DNA from: Devosia yakushimensis | Lineage (GTDB): Bacteria; Pseudomonadota; Alphaproteobacteria; Rhizobiales; Devosiaceae | Reading direction: 5' to 3' | Assembly (NCBI RefSeq): GCF_030159855.1 | Contig: NZ_BSNG01000001.1 | Location: 1,612,001 to 1,676,000, forward strand | DNA length: 64,000 nucleotides | Shown here: positions 1 to 8,931 of the stretch, piece after piece | Layout of the letters: every line of letters starts with the position of its first letter | How positions within the stretch are numbered: position 1 is the stretch's first letter | The notes under the pieces: model-generated | Databases searched by the model: none | What the model saw: only the letters and a program-made list of their open reading frames with translations | Told to the model about the DNA's origin: nothing | Made by a program: the position numbers and the translations under genes

Positions 1-1
1 T

Positions 2-1900
2 ATTGAGGTTCTGGAGGGACTTGAGCCAGTCCGCCGCCGTCCGGGCATGTATATCGGGGGCACCGATATCAATGCGCTGCATCACCTGTTTGCCGAAGTC
101 ATCGACAATTCGATGGACGAGGCCATTGCTGGCCACGCCAGCCGCATCGAAGTGCATCTGGGTGAAGACGGCTACATTACCGTTACCGATAACGGCCGCG
201 GCATTCCGGTCGAAAAGCACCCCAAATTCCCCAATCGCTCCACCCTGGAGATCGTCCACACTGTCCTGCACGCCGGCGGAAAGTTCGATTCCAAGGCCTA
301 TGAAACCTCTGGCGGCCTGCATGGCGTGGGCGTTTCGGTGGTCAATGCGCTATCGGACGACATGGTGGTGGAAGTGGCGCGGGAGCAGCAGCTCTACCGC
401 ATGACCTTCTCGCGCGGCATTCCGCAGGGCGATATCGTGGCGCTGGGCCGCGTCAACAATCGCCGTGGCACGACCACCCGTTTCCACCCCGATCCGCAGA
501 TCTTCGGCGAGACGGCCAAGTTCTCAGCGGCACGCCTGTTCCGCATGACACGGGCGAAAGCCTATCTCTTCGGTGGTGTCGAGCTGCGCTGGAGCTGTGA
601 CGACAGCCTTGCCAGCGACGAAACGCCGGCCAAGGCGGTGTTCCACTACCCCGATGGCCTGCGGGACTTCATGACCGCGCGGATCGATGGCGAGACGCGC
701 ATTGTCGACGATATCTTTTCGGGCAATAGCGGCAAGGCTGGTTCGCATGGCGCGGTGGAATGGGCAATCGCCTGGACGCTGGGCGATGGCGGGGTCTCGT
801 CCTATTGCAATACGGTGCCGACGCCTGATGGTGGAACGCATGAAACGGGCTTGCGCACGGCCATTCTGCGCGGCCTCAAGAATTATGCCGAGCTGACCAA
901 GAACAAGGCGGCGGCGACGCTGACCGCCGAAGACGTCTTCGCCAGCTGCAGCGCCATGCTGTCGGTCTTTGTACGCGAGCCCGAATTTGTCGGGCAGACC
1001 AAGGACAAGCTGGCTTCGGGCGAAGCGACCCGTATTGTCGATACAGCCCTGCGCGACGCTTTCGATCATTGGCTGGCCGCCTCCCCCAACCAGGCAGGGA
1101 AGCTTCTGGACTGGGCGATCGAACGGGCCGAGGAGCGCCTGCGGCGCCGCAAGGAAAAAGAGATCGACCGGGCCAGCGCCACGCGCAAGCTGCGGCTGCC
1201 GGGCAAGCTGGCCGACTGCACGCAGGGCGCGGCGCAGGGCGCGGAATTGTTCATCGTCGAAGGCGACTCGGCCGGTGGCTCCGCCAAGCAGGCGCGCAAC
1301 CGCGCCAGCCAGGCCGTGCTGCCACTGCGCGGCAAAATCCTCAATGTCGCCGGCGCCAGCCGGGAGAAGATGGCGGCCAGCCAGTTGATCGCCGACATGA
1401 TCCAGGCGCTGGGCTGCGGCACGCGCGACCGCTATCGCGAAGACGATCTGCGCTATGACAAGATCATCATCATGACCGACGCCGATGTGGACGGGGCCCA
1501 TATCGCGTCGCTGCTCATCACCTTCTTTTTCCAGGAAATGCCCAAGCTCATCGATGGCGGGCATTTGTTCCTGGCATTGCCGCCGCTCTACCGCATTTCG
1601 CAGGGCCCCAAGACGCTCTATGCCCGCGACGATGCGCATAAGAACGAGCTTATGGAGACCGAATTCACTGGCAAGAGCAAGGTGGATATCACCCGCTTCA
1701 AGGGCTTGGGCGAAATGCCCTATGCGCATTTGCGCGAAACCACCATGTCGCCCAAGACGCGGACGCTATTGCAGGTGAAGGTTCTGGATGAGGTCGATGC
1801 GACCAAGATCAGTGTCGACCGGCTGATGGGCAACCGGCCGGAGGCCCGGTTCGAGTTCATCCAGGAGAATGCGGCCTTCGTGACCGATCTCGATATTTAG
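2..1900 (+). CDS. parE: DNA topoisomerase IV subunit B (5' end cut by window)
   Basis: ATPase subunit of topoisomerase IV, which with ParC unlinks daughter chromosomes. The frame is already open at base 2, so the start codon lies outside the window; 632 residues are visible. In order: the GHKL ATPase with EVIDNSMDEA (about 32-41), VTDNGRGIP and the lid GGLHGVGVSVVNALS; the transducer; then TOPRIM with EGDSAGGSAKQARNR (about 418-432) and TDADVDGAH. The sequence stops soon after GNRPEARFEFIQENA, without the large insert of Gram-negative GyrB, which favours ParE over GyrB. It ends with TAG. The next gene starts 341 bases later on the same strand. Confidence 0.95.
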   Translation: MEVLEGLEPVRRRPGMYIGGTDINALHHLFAEVIDNSMDEAIAGHASRIEVHLGEDGYITVTDNGRGIPVEKHPKFPNRSTLEIVHTVLHAGGKFDSKAYETSGGLHGVGVSVVNALSDDMVVEVAREQQLYRMTFSRGIPQGDIVALGRVNNRRGTTTRFHPDPQIFGETAKFSAARLFRMTRAKAYLFGGVELRWSCDDSLASDETPAKAVFHYPDGLRDFMTARIDGETRIVDDIFSGNSGKAGSHGAVEWAIAWTLGDGGVSSYCNTVPTPDGGTHETGLRTAILRGLKNYAELTKNKAAATLTAEDVFASCSAMLSVFVREPEFVGQTKDKLASGEATRIVDTALRDAFDHWLAASPNQAGKLLDWAIERAEERLRRRKEKEIDRASATRKLRLPGKLADCTQGAAQGAELFIVEGDSAGGSAKQARNRASQAVLPLRGKILNVAGASREKMAASQLIADMIQALGCGTRDRYREDDLRYDKIIIMTDADVDGAHIASLLITFFFQEMPKLIDGGHLFLALPPLYRISQGPKTLYARDDAHKNELMETEFTGKSKVDITRFKGLGEMPYAHLRETTMSPKTRTLLQVKVLDEVDATKISVDRLMGNRPEARFEFIQENAAFVTDLDI

Positions 1901-1946
1901 GATGCGGCTGCAAAGCGGGCAGTTAAGGCTAAATCCTGCAAGGCCG

Positions 1947-1974
1947 TTGACTTGAAAGGTCTTTGCGCTATGGT
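1947..1974 (+). promoter_or_regulatory. Candidate sigma-70-type promoter for the RhlE-type helicase
   Basis: TTGACT at 1947-1952 and TATGGT at 1969-1974 are separated by 16 bases, a good housekeeping promoter match. It lies in the 341-base gap after parE, in which I see no gene. If used, the helicase mRNA would have an untranslated leader of about 265 bases. Long leaders are common for cold-induced DEAD-box helicase genes, but no specific regulatory element is recognisable here. Confidence 0.4.
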
Positions 1975-2241
1975 CCGCGCCGCTGGAGCATTTCCGGCTT
2001 GACGGCTGGTTTTACTGACACAGTCCGCCTTTGCTGAAGGTGCCTCAGGGCCACTCTTGCCGACCAGCACTTGTTGCTCTCGCGTATCGTGGCCGCCTCG
2101 TGTGCGGACTGTCTGTGTGATTGCCTTCCCAGCCCGCCGCTGACGCAAACCGCATGATCTGACATGCGTCCCTTGCGGTCTTCTTCCCGGTGCGCCGCCT
2201 TGAATGTTTCGAGCGGATCCTGCATCGGGCAACAGCTTTGA

Positions 2242-3753
2242 GTGGAACGACTGAATTTGACCGACGAATTTTCCGGGCTGGGCCTTTCGAGCAAAGTTAC
2301 CGAGGCGGTGGTGGCTGCGGGTTACACCAAGCCTACCGAAATCCAGGCGCAGGCCATTCCTCATGTCCTGCAGAAGAAGGACATTATCGGCATTGCCCAG
2401 ACTGGCACGGGCAAGACCGCGTCGTTCGTGCTGCCGATGCTGACGCTGCTGGAAAGCGGCCGCGCTCGTGCACGCATGCCGCGCACTCTTATTCTGGAGC
2501 CGACGCGGGAACTTGCCGCGCAGGTGGCCGAGAATTTCGAGAAATATGGCAAGAACCATAAGCTGAGCATGGCGCTGTTGATCGGCGGCGTGTCGTTCGA
2601 TGACCAGATCAAGAAGCTGGATCGCGGCGTCGATGTGCTGATCGCCACGCCCGGCCGCATGCTCGACCTGTTCGGCCGTGGCCGTATCCTGCTGACCGGC
2701 GTCGACATCCTGGTGATCGACGAAGCCGACCGTATGCTGGACATGGGCTTTATCGACGACATCAAGAAGATTTGCAGTCTCTTGCCGGCGCGCCGGCAGA
2801 CGCTGCTGTTCTCGGCCACCATGCCGCCGGAAGTGCAGAAGCTGGTCAACCAGTTCCTGCGCGACCCGATCCGGCTGGAAGTGGCGCGGCAGAATTCGAC
2901 GGCCGACACGATCGATCAGAAACTGGTCAAGGTGTCGTCCAAGCCCGAGGACAAGCGCGAAGCGCTGCGGGCGCGGATCGACGCGGCCGAGGGGCTGACC
3001 AATGCCATTATCTTCTGCAATCGCAAGCGCGATGTGGCGACCCTCGCCCGTTCGCTGGAGCGGCATGGCTATAGCGTGGGTGCGCTGCATGGCGACATGG
3101 ACCAGAAGAGCCGCACCGAAACGCTCGATGCCTTCCGGGCCAATAAGCTGACCCTGATGGTGGCCAGCGACGTGGCTGCGCGTGGTCTCGACATTCCCGC
3201 GGTGAGCCATGTGTTCAATTTCGACGTGCCCGTGCATGCCGAAGACTATGTGCACCGCATTGGCCGCACCGGCCGTGCTGGCCGGTCTGGTGTCGCCTAT
3301 ACGCTGGTGGGACCGGCCGATGGCAAGCACCTGGATGCCATCGTCAAGCTGATCCAGAAGCCGATCGAATGGCTTGAGGTTGCTGGCGGGGCGGCGCCTG
3401 CTGCGGCCGAAGAGGCGCCGGAGGACAGCAAGCCGAAGCGCCCTGCCCGCTCGCGCCGCGGTGGCCCACGCCCGGCGGCCGAGAAAGCCGCGGCGAACCC
3501 GGATGTGGAAAGCGCCGAGCCCGCGCCCAAATCTCCCGGGAGAGGAGCGCGGCCGGCTGCCGAGCAGACGGAAGCAGTCGAGGCCCAGCCGGCAAAACCG
3601 CAGCGCAGCGAGGAGGCCAAGCCGCCGCGCGGGCGCGGCCGCCGTCCGGCCGAATCCCGAGCGGATGAATCGGGCATCGACCCCAGCTCGCCTTTCGGCA
3701 ATGATGGCCCCATACCGGCCTTTCTGCTGCGGTCCACGCGGACCCCGTCCTGA
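2242..3753 (+). CDS. DEAD-box ATP-dependent RNA helicase, RhlE type
   Basis: RNA helicase expected to act in ribosome assembly or mRNA turnover. Domain 1 carries the Q motif (about 28-40), Walker A AQTGTGKT (52-59), PTREL, TPGR, DEAD (160-163) and SAT (191-193). Domain 2 carries ARGLDIP and HRIGRTGRAGR (about 335). The last 120 residues are a low-complexity Ala/Pro/Arg/Lys tail, usual for RhlE-like proteins and probably RNA-binding. The start is uncertain: GTG at 2242 gives MERLNLTDEFSGLGL, while TTG at 2257 gives MTDEFSGLGL, closer to the usual family start and better spaced from GAGTGGA. Confidence 0.9.
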   Translation: MERLNLTDEFSGLGLSSKVTEAVVAAGYTKPTEIQAQAIPHVLQKKDIIGIAQTGTGKTASFVLPMLTLLESGRARARMPRTLILEPTRELAAQVAENFEKYGKNHKLSMALLIGGVSFDDQIKKLDRGVDVLIATPGRMLDLFGRGRILLTGVDILVIDEADRMLDMGFIDDIKKICSLLPARRQTLLFSATMPPEVQKLVNQFLRDPIRLEVARQNSTADTIDQKLVKVSSKPEDKREALRARIDAAEGLTNAIIFCNRKRDVATLARSLERHGYSVGALHGDMDQKSRTETLDAFRANKLTLMVASDVAARGLDIPAVSHVFNFDVPVHAEDYVHRIGRTGRAGRSGVAYTLVGPADGKHLDAIVKLIQKPIEWLEVAGGAAPAAAEEAPEDSKPKRPARSRRGGPRPAAEKAAANPDVESAEPAPKSPGRGARPAAEQTEAVEAQPAKPQRSEEAKPPRGRGRRPAESRADESGIDPSSPFGNDGPIPAFLLRSTRTPS

Positions 3754-3902
3754 TCGGGTTAAGCGGTTGACTAGACAGATGGCCAAGAAAAAATTGGCCT
3801 AGCGGTTGTACTTAGAGGAAGAGGGACTGTATCTATCTGCATAGATTCGGTTTTCTTGGGGACGCGAGAGCCGAATGCGGGTAACGGAGCGCGAGGGAAG
3901 CG

Positions 3903-4967
3903 GTGTCCGGACAAGAATTCAAACGGGCGCTTGGCTATGCCAACGCGGCTTTCGAGCTGCTCAAGCGGAGTGGAATTCCGCCCTATCCGCAGTTCTATGA
4001 GCTGCTTTACACCTATGCCACGGGTGTCAATCCGTCGTTGAACAACCGGATCAACGCGATTTTCCGCGAGGGATCGTCGCCTTCGGTCGATCTGGCCGAA
4101 GCGCTCTACAATGAATTTCTGAAGTCGGACGTCAATGACCGCATCAGCGATGTCTCGGAGCGCATGCATGCGCGCATCGAGGCGGTGCATGACGCCATCG
4201 ACAGCGCGATGACCACGGCCAATGCCTATTCCGGCTCACTGCAGGCCGCCAGCGGCGATCTGCAACAGGACATCACTGTCGAGACGCTGAAATCGCTGGC
4301 CAACCGGCTGCTGCTGGAAACCCGCGTCATGCAGGAGACCAACCAGGCGCTGGAGCAGAAGCTGGAGGCCTCACGCGACGACATCGCGGCCCTGCAGCGC
4401 GACCTCGACGATGTGCGGCGCGAGTCCATGCTGGACCCGCTGACCAAGATCGCCAATCGCAAAAGCTTTGACGAGGGGCTGGAGGCTGCGGTTGCCGAGG
4501 CAAATATCGGTGATCAACCGCTTTGCCTGATGATCGCCGATATCGATCACTTCAAGACGTTCAACGATACCTATGGTCACCAAACCGGCGACCAGGTGTT
4601 GCGGCTGGTCGCCATGACCATAAGGTCCAATATCAAGGGCAAGGACCTGGCGGCTCGCTATGGCGGCGAGGAGTTTGTCGCCATCCTGCCCTCTACCGAC
4701 CTCGATGGCGCGGTCATTGTCGCCGAAAACGTGCGCAAGGCGATCCAGGCCAAGGAATTGCTCAAGCGTTCGACCAATGAAAAGCTCGGCCGGATCACGG
4801 CGTCGTTCGGCGTCGCGGCGTTTCGTTCGGGCGACACCCCATCATCGCTGCTGGAACGCGCCGATCGCTGCCTTTATGCGGCCAAGCATGCCGGCCGCAA
4901 CAGGGTGGTCAGCGAGACGGAGCTGGCCGAAATGCAGGCGGCCGGCAGCGGTATATCGGCCGCCTGA
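3903..4967 (+). CDS. GGDEF-domain diguanylate cyclase
   Basis: Predicted to make cyclic di-GMP from two GTP. The 354 residues comprise an N-terminal helical region (about 1-125) with no recognised sensor, a coiled-coil-like stretch (about 140-175), and a C-terminal GGDEF domain with metal-binding IADIDHFK (about 211-218) and the active-site variant GGEEF (254-258). The inhibitory I-site RxxD expected just upstream reads KGKD (245-248), with Lys for Arg, so product feedback may be weakened. No transmembrane segment or signal peptide is visible. The start is GTG behind a GAGGGA-like ribosome site. It is convergent with aroA, two bases apart. Confidence 0.88.
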   Translation: MSGQEFKRALGYANAAFELLKRSGIPPYPQFYELLYTYATGVNPSLNNRINAIFREGSSPSVDLAEALYNEFLKSDVNDRISDVSERMHARIEAVHDAIDSAMTTANAYSGSLQAASGDLQQDITVETLKSLANRLLLETRVMQETNQALEQKLEASRDDIAALQRDLDDVRRESMLDPLTKIANRKSFDEGLEAAVAEANIGDQPLCLMIADIDHFKTFNDTYGHQTGDQVLRLVAMTIRSNIKGKDLAARYGGEEFVAILPSTDLDGAVIVAENVRKAIQAKELLKRSTNEKLGRITASFGVAAFRSGDTPSSLLERADRCLYAAKHAGRNRVVSETELAEMQAAGSGISAA

Positions 4968-4969
4968 CT

Positions 4970-6253
4970 TCAGGCTGTGGGGACGAGCTTGACGCCCAGG
5001 CCGGCCAGCATATCCCAATATTGCGGGTAGGTTTTGCCGGTGCAGGCGGGGTCGAGAATGGTGATCCCGGTCAGCTTTAGTCCAGCCAGAGCAAAGCTCA
5101 TGGCGATGCGGTGATCGTGATAGGTCTCGATGCGGGTGAGCGCGTTTCGCCCGGCCAGCTTTTTGGCCAGGTTGGGGTCGGAAGCGACCAGCAGATCATC
5201 GCCCTCTTCGGTTCCCAGGCCAGGCAAGATCCGGTTCAGTTCATTGGCAACTGCGCGAATACGGTCGGTTTCCTTGACCCGCAGATTGGCGATGCCGACA
5301 AAACGCACCGGATGGTTGTTGAAGGCGGCGAGAACCGCGATGGTCGGCACGGCATCCTGCATCTGCGAGCCATCGATGGCGGCCGGCATGTTCGGGAATT
5401 GTGCGATAATGGCCTGTGCGGCAGCATCGGGCTGGGTGAAAGCGTCGGCGGCGACGCCGAGATCGATCTTGCCGCCGGTCAACGCCGCGGCGCCCCAGAG
5501 ATAGGTTGCGGCGGAGGCATCGGGCTCGACCAGCAGATCGGCGGCCTGGTAGCCCGTGGGCTGGACGAGCCAGGAACCGGCATCGATCTGCTCGACATCG
5601 GCGCCGAAGCTGCGCATGGCGGCGAGGGTCAAATCAACATAGCCGCGCGCGCCGATGTCATTGCCGCTGAGGGCCACGGTAATCGGACCATCGCCTAGCG
5701 GGGCCGCCATCAGCAGCGCCGATACATATTGGCTGGAAAGCCCGCCATCGATCTCGACCCGGCCCTCCCCGAAGCTGCCCTTGCCGCGGATGGTAACCGG
5801 TGGGCAACCGGTGGGGCTGGAAGCCTCGATGCCAAGCGACTGCAATGCGGTGACCAGCGGACCGATGGGGCGCAGGCGCATCTCCTCGTCGCCATCGACG
5901 ATGACTTCACCGTCGACGGTTGCGACCGCAGCGGTCAGGAAGCGCGTGGCCGTGCCGGCATTGCCCAGAAAGAGCGGGCTATCGGGCTGTTGCAGGCGGC
6001 CGGTGCTGGTTACCACAAAGCTGGTGGCGTCGGGTTCCTCGACCGTAACGCCCATCTGGCGCAGGGCGGCGGCCATCAGCACGGTATCCTTGCTCTTGAG
6101 CGCGCCGGACAGGCGGCTCGTGCCATTGGCCAGGGCGGCCAGCAGCAGAGCGCGATTGGTGATGGATTTGGAACCCGGAGGCGAAACCCGGCCGACCAGC
6201 GGATGATTGGGCGGGATGACGGTGAGAGCCGGAGGCAGGCCGGTCATGGACAT
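4970..6253 (-). CDS. aroA: 3-phosphoshikimate 1-carboxyvinyltransferase (EPSP synthase)
   Basis: Sixth step of the shikimate pathway: shikimate 3-phosphate plus PEP gives EPSP. The 427 residues show the N-terminal PGSKSITNRALLLAAL (Lys29 binds PEP), LGNAGTATRFL (about 97-107), KETDRIRAV and DHRIAMSFAL near the C-terminus. The length is normal. It lies 68 bases downstream of sufA on the same strand and could be read through from the Suf operon, although nothing links the functions. I see no terminator in that gap. Confidence 0.95.
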   Translation of the reverse strand: MSMTGLPPALTVIPPNHPLVGRVSPPGSKSITNRALLLAALANGTSRLSGALKSKDTVLMAAALRQMGVTVEEPDATSFVVTSTGRLQQPDSPLFLGNAGTATRFLTAAVATVDGEVIVDGDEEMRLRPIGPLVTALQSLGIEASSPTGCPPVTIRGKGSFGEGRVEIDGGLSSQYVSALLMAAPLGDGPITVALSGNDIGARGYVDLTLAAMRSFGADVEQIDAGSWLVQPTGYQAADLLVEPDASAATYLWGAAALTGGKIDLGVAADAFTQPDAAAQAIIAQFPNMPAAIDGSQMQDAVPTIAVLAAFNNHPVRFVGIANLRVKETDRIRAVANELNRILPGLGTEEGDDLLVASDPNLAKKLAGRNALTRIETYHDHRIAMSFALAGLKLTGITILDPACTGKTYPQYWDMLAGLGVKLVPTA

Positions 6254-6321
6254 ACTCTAAAGGCTGGAGCCAGATTGCTCCTGCCTGTTAGGGCAAATAT
6301 CGGGCAGGCGCAACGGGACGT

Positions 6322-6702
6322 TCAGGCAATAGCACGAGCGTCGGCAATGGCCTTGAGATCGGCGGCCTTGAGCGTCACGCTCTCACCGCAGCCACAGGCA
6401 CCGGTCTGGTTGGGATTGGTGAAGGTGAAGCCAGCGCTCATCTTGGATTGCTCGAAATCCATGACCGTACCGAGCAGGAACATGGTGGCCTTGGGGTCGA
6501 CATAGACGTCGACGCCCTTGTCACTGACATGGTCGTCGCCCTTAACCGGCTCGCTGACATAGTCCATGGTATAGGCCACGCCGGCGCAGCCGGAATTCTT
6601 GATGCCAACGCGCAGGCCGATGACCGGCTTGTCGGAATCCTCGATGATTTCGGTGATGCGCTCGGCGGCAGCATCGGTCAGCGACATGATCTTGAAGGCC
6701 AT
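6322..6702 (-). CDS. sufA: Iron-sulfur cluster assembly A-type carrier (SufA/IscA/ErpA family)
   Basis: Carrier that accepts Fe-S clusters from the SufBCD scaffold and hands them to target enzymes. The 126 residues carry the three family cysteines: one in SGCAGVAYT and two in GACGCGES near the C-terminus. It is the last gene of the Suf operon, as in other rhizobial Suf operons, 14 bases after the VOC gene. SufA is preferred over ErpA or IscA on gene context alone. Confidence 0.92.
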   Translation of the reverse strand: MAFKIMSLTDAAAERITEIIEDSDKPVIGLRVGIKNSGCAGVAYTMDYVSEPVKGDDHVSDKGVDVYVDPKATMFLLGTVMDFEQSKMSAGFTFTNPNQTGACGCGESVTLKAADLKAIADARAIA

Positions 6703-6716
6703 GGAGCCATATCCTT

Positions 6717-7136
6717 CTAGTAATTCGGCCAGACGCCCCGGGTGATCAATTCGACCACCAGGCGGTCCGGATCGCGGAAATAGATGCTGCGGCCGCCCTG
6801 CGGCCAGCCAACTTCGCTTTCCAACTCTATATGTAGACCTTCAAGGTAGATTTTCCAATCCTCGAAGCTCTCGGCAGCTATGCCGAAGGCGAAATGCTGT
6901 TCTCCGGCGCCGTCATGGGGTGGGATGAAACCACCACCGACGGGAATTGGTTTCAGCGTGGCGCCGCGGCGGAAGAGAATCAGGACCTGCCCCTCCCCGA
7001 CCCTGAGCGGCTGGATGCGTTCGTCGCCGCCCATTGGCTCGAAGCCGAAAATCCTGACGTAAAAGTCGCGGCTGCGCACCACGTCGGAGACGTAGAGGCA
7101 GGTTTCGACCAGGCCCTGCAGCGGCGGACGGTTCAC
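6717..7136 (-). CDS. VOC-superfamily (glyoxalase/dioxygenase-fold) protein
   Basis: A 139-residue single-subunit VOC protein with paired beta-alpha-beta-beta-beta modules: an N-terminal module (VETCLYVSDVVRSRDFYVRIFGF) and a C-terminal module ending in YFRDPDRLVVELITRG. Candidate metal ligands are His (EQHFAFG) and the C-terminal Glu (VELITRG). The substrate cannot be read from sequence; fosfomycin- or glyoxalase-like activities are possible. It sits inside the Suf operon, one base from sufT and 14 bases from sufA, which is not the usual content of this operon. Confidence 0.85.
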   Translation of the reverse strand: MNRPPLQGLVETCLYVSDVVRSRDFYVRIFGFEPMGGDERIQPLRVGEGQVLILFRRGATLKPIPVGGGFIPPHDGAGEQHFAFGIAAESFEDWKIYLEGLHIELESEVGWPQGGRSIYFRDPDRLVVELITRGVWPNY

Positions 7137-7137
7137 C

Positions 7138-7533
7138 TCACCACCAGTTGAGGGCCACCTGGGCTTCTTCGCTCATGCGCGAGGCGTCCCAGGGGGGATC
7201 GAACACCATGTTGACCTCGACATCCTGGATGCCTTCGACGCCGCGGGCGGCGTTCTCGACCCAACCGGGCATTTCGCCGGCCACCGGGCAGCCAGGCGCG
7301 GTCAGCGTCATGTCGATGACCAGCTTGCGGTCATCATCGAGATCGACCTTGTAGATCAGGCCCAACTCATAGATGTCGACCGGGATTTCCGGGTCATAGA
7401 CGGTCTTGAGCGCGCCGATCAGGTCGGTGGTGATGCGTTCAACCTCCGCCTCCGGCAAGCCGCCGGAAACATTGGGGGTGATGCGGGGCTCGGGAATAAC
7501 AGGCGCCGGAGCGATTTCTGGTTCGTCAGTCAT
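7138..7533 (-). CDS. sufT: SufT / MIP18-family (DUF59) Fe-S maturation factor
   Basis: Auxiliary factor for maturing Fe-S proteins, the gene called sufX in the Agrobacterium operon. It has a Pro-rich N-terminal extension (1-30), then a DUF59 domain: LKTVYDPEIPVDIYELGLIY, the conserved Cys loop TAPGCPVAGEMP, and VNMVFDPPWDASRMSEEA at the end. At 131 residues it is normal for the family. It lies 11 bases after sufS and one base before the VOC gene, so it is surely cotranscribed. Confidence 0.92.
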   Translation of the reverse strand: MTDEPEIAPAPVIPEPRITPNVSGGLPEAEVERITTDLIGALKTVYDPEIPVDIYELGLIYKVDLDDDRKLVIDMTLTAPGCPVAGEMPGWVENAARGVEGIQDVEVNMVFDPPWDASRMSEEAQVALNWW

Positions 7534-7544
7534 AGCGATACCAA

Positions 7545-8765
7545 TCAGGCAAAGAATTTCTGGGCGCGTTCGATGCCGTCCACCAGCGCGTCCACGTCGT
7601 CCTTGCCGTTATATAGGGCGAAGGAGGCGCGACAGGTAGAGGTGACACCGAAACGTTTGAGCAATGGCATGGCGCAATGCGTGCCGGCGCGCACGGCAAT
7701 GCCGTAGCGGTCGAGAATGGTGGCCATGTCGTGGGCGTGGGCGCCCTTGACCTCGAATGAGAAAATGCCGCCCTTGCCCGGCGCCGTGCCGATGAGGCGC
7801 AGCGAATTGATGCGGCTCAGCCGTTCATGAGCATAGGCGGCCACATCGGCTTCATGGGCGGCAATGGCCTCGCGGCCCAGATCGTCCATGTATTTGATGG
7901 CCGCGCCCAGCCCGATGGCCTGGACGATGGGCGGGGTGCCGGCTTCGAAGCGATGCGGCGGTTCGTTGTAGGTTACCGTTTCCATGGTCACGACATCGAT
8001 CATTTCGCCGCCGCCCTGATAGGGCTGCATCTCGGCGAGCAGGTCATGCTTGCCATAGAGCACGCCGATTCCGGTCGGGCCATAGAGCTTGTGGCCGGTC
8101 ATGACGTAGAAATCGGCGTCGAGATCGCGGACGTCGACCTTGGTGTGAACCGCGCCCTGGCTGCCGTCGATCAGCACGGGAATGCCGCGCGCATGGGCGA
8201 TGGCAATCACGTCCTTGATCGGGGTGACGGTGCCTAGCACATTGCTCATATGGGTAACCGCAACGATACGGGTGCGGTCGGTCAGGGCGGCCTCGAAGGC
8301 GTCGATATCGAAGCTGCCGTCGTCGCGCACATCGACCCATTTGATCACCGCGCCCTTGCGTTCGCGATGGAAATGCCAGGGCACGATATTGGAGTGGTGC
8401 TCCATGATCGTGGTGACGATTTCGTCGCCTGCCCCGATGCGCGGACCGGCGAAGGAGGAAGCGACCAGGTTGATCGCCTCGGTGGCCGAGCGGGTAAAGA
8501 TGATTTCTTCGGGCCGCGATGCGTTGAGGAAATGTTGCACCGCATGGCGGCCGCCCTCATAGGCCTCGGTCGCGCGATTGGCCAGCGTGTGGAGGCCGCG
8601 ATGGACATTGGCGTATTCGTGGCGGAAGGCATAATCCATCCGGTCCAGCACCTGCACCGGCTTCTGGGCCGATGCGCCGCTATCGAGATAGACCAGCCGA
8701 TTGCCGTGGATCTGTTCCGACAGGATCGGAAAATCGGCGCGGACTTTTTCGAGATCGAAGGTCAT
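7545..8765 (-). CDS. sufS: Cysteine desulfurase SufS (group II)
   Basis: PLP enzyme that takes sulfur from cysteine for cluster assembly on SufBCD. Visible are the PLP lysine in TGHKLYGPTGIGVLYG and the catalytic Cys in RAGTHCAMPLLKRFG, which mark a SufS/CsdA-type enzyme. I start it at the ATG at 8763-8765 (MTFDLEKVRAD) because GGGGA lies about five bases upstream and the family starts there; an upstream start at 8792 would add nine residues encoded inside a palindromic repeat. It is separated from sufD by 166 bases that hold that repeat. Confidence 0.95.
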   Translation of the reverse strand: MTFDLEKVRADFPILSEQIHGNRLVYLDSGASAQKPVQVLDRMDYAFRHEYANVHRGLHTLANRATEAYEGGRHAVQHFLNASRPEEIIFTRSATEAINLVASSFAGPRIGAGDEIVTTIMEHHSNIVPWHFHRERKGAVIKWVDVRDDGSFDIDAFEAALTDRTRIVAVTHMSNVLGTVTPIKDVIAIAHARGIPVLIDGSQGAVHTKVDVRDLDADFYVMTGHKLYGPTGIGVLYGKHDLLAEMQPYQGGGEMIDVVTMETVTYNEPPHRFEAGTPPIVQAIGLGAAIKYMDDLGREAIAAHEADVAAYAHERLSRINSLRLIGTAPGKGGIFSFEVKGAHAHDMATILDRYGIAVRAGTHCAMPLLKRFGVTSTCRASFALYNGKDDVDALVDGIERAQKFFA

Positions 8766-8790
8766 GCACGTCCCCAATTTCTCAGTCGTC

Positions 8791-8885
8791 ACCCTCCCCC
8801 TTTGCGGGGAGGGTCAGGGAGGGGTGCGTGAGCCCATATATTTGGGCTCTCGCACCCCTCCCAACCTCCCCCGTCGAGGGGGAGG
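8791..8885. repeat. Three-hairpin palindromic repeat inside the Suf operon
   Basis: Three nested palindromes lie between sufD and sufS. ACCCTCCCC (8791-8799) pairs with its complement at 8806-8814. A 20-base arm at 8817-8836 pairs with 8843-8862 with one mismatch and a 6-base loop. CCTCCCCC (8865-8872) pairs with 8878-8885. This looks like a REP/BIME-type intergenic element. Being transcribed within the operon, it could act as an mRNA processing or stability site. A related GC-rich hairpin element is at 38494-38623. Confidence 0.8.
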
Positions 8886-8931
8886 TGCCGCTCAGTGGTT
8901 GTGGCACAATGGTGCCTAAAGCAGCCTTGGG

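Noticed and set aside
524..1729. Minus-strand open frame of 401 codons over parE
   Set aside because: Antisense to the GHKL and TOPRIM domains of ParE; codon-bias shadow.
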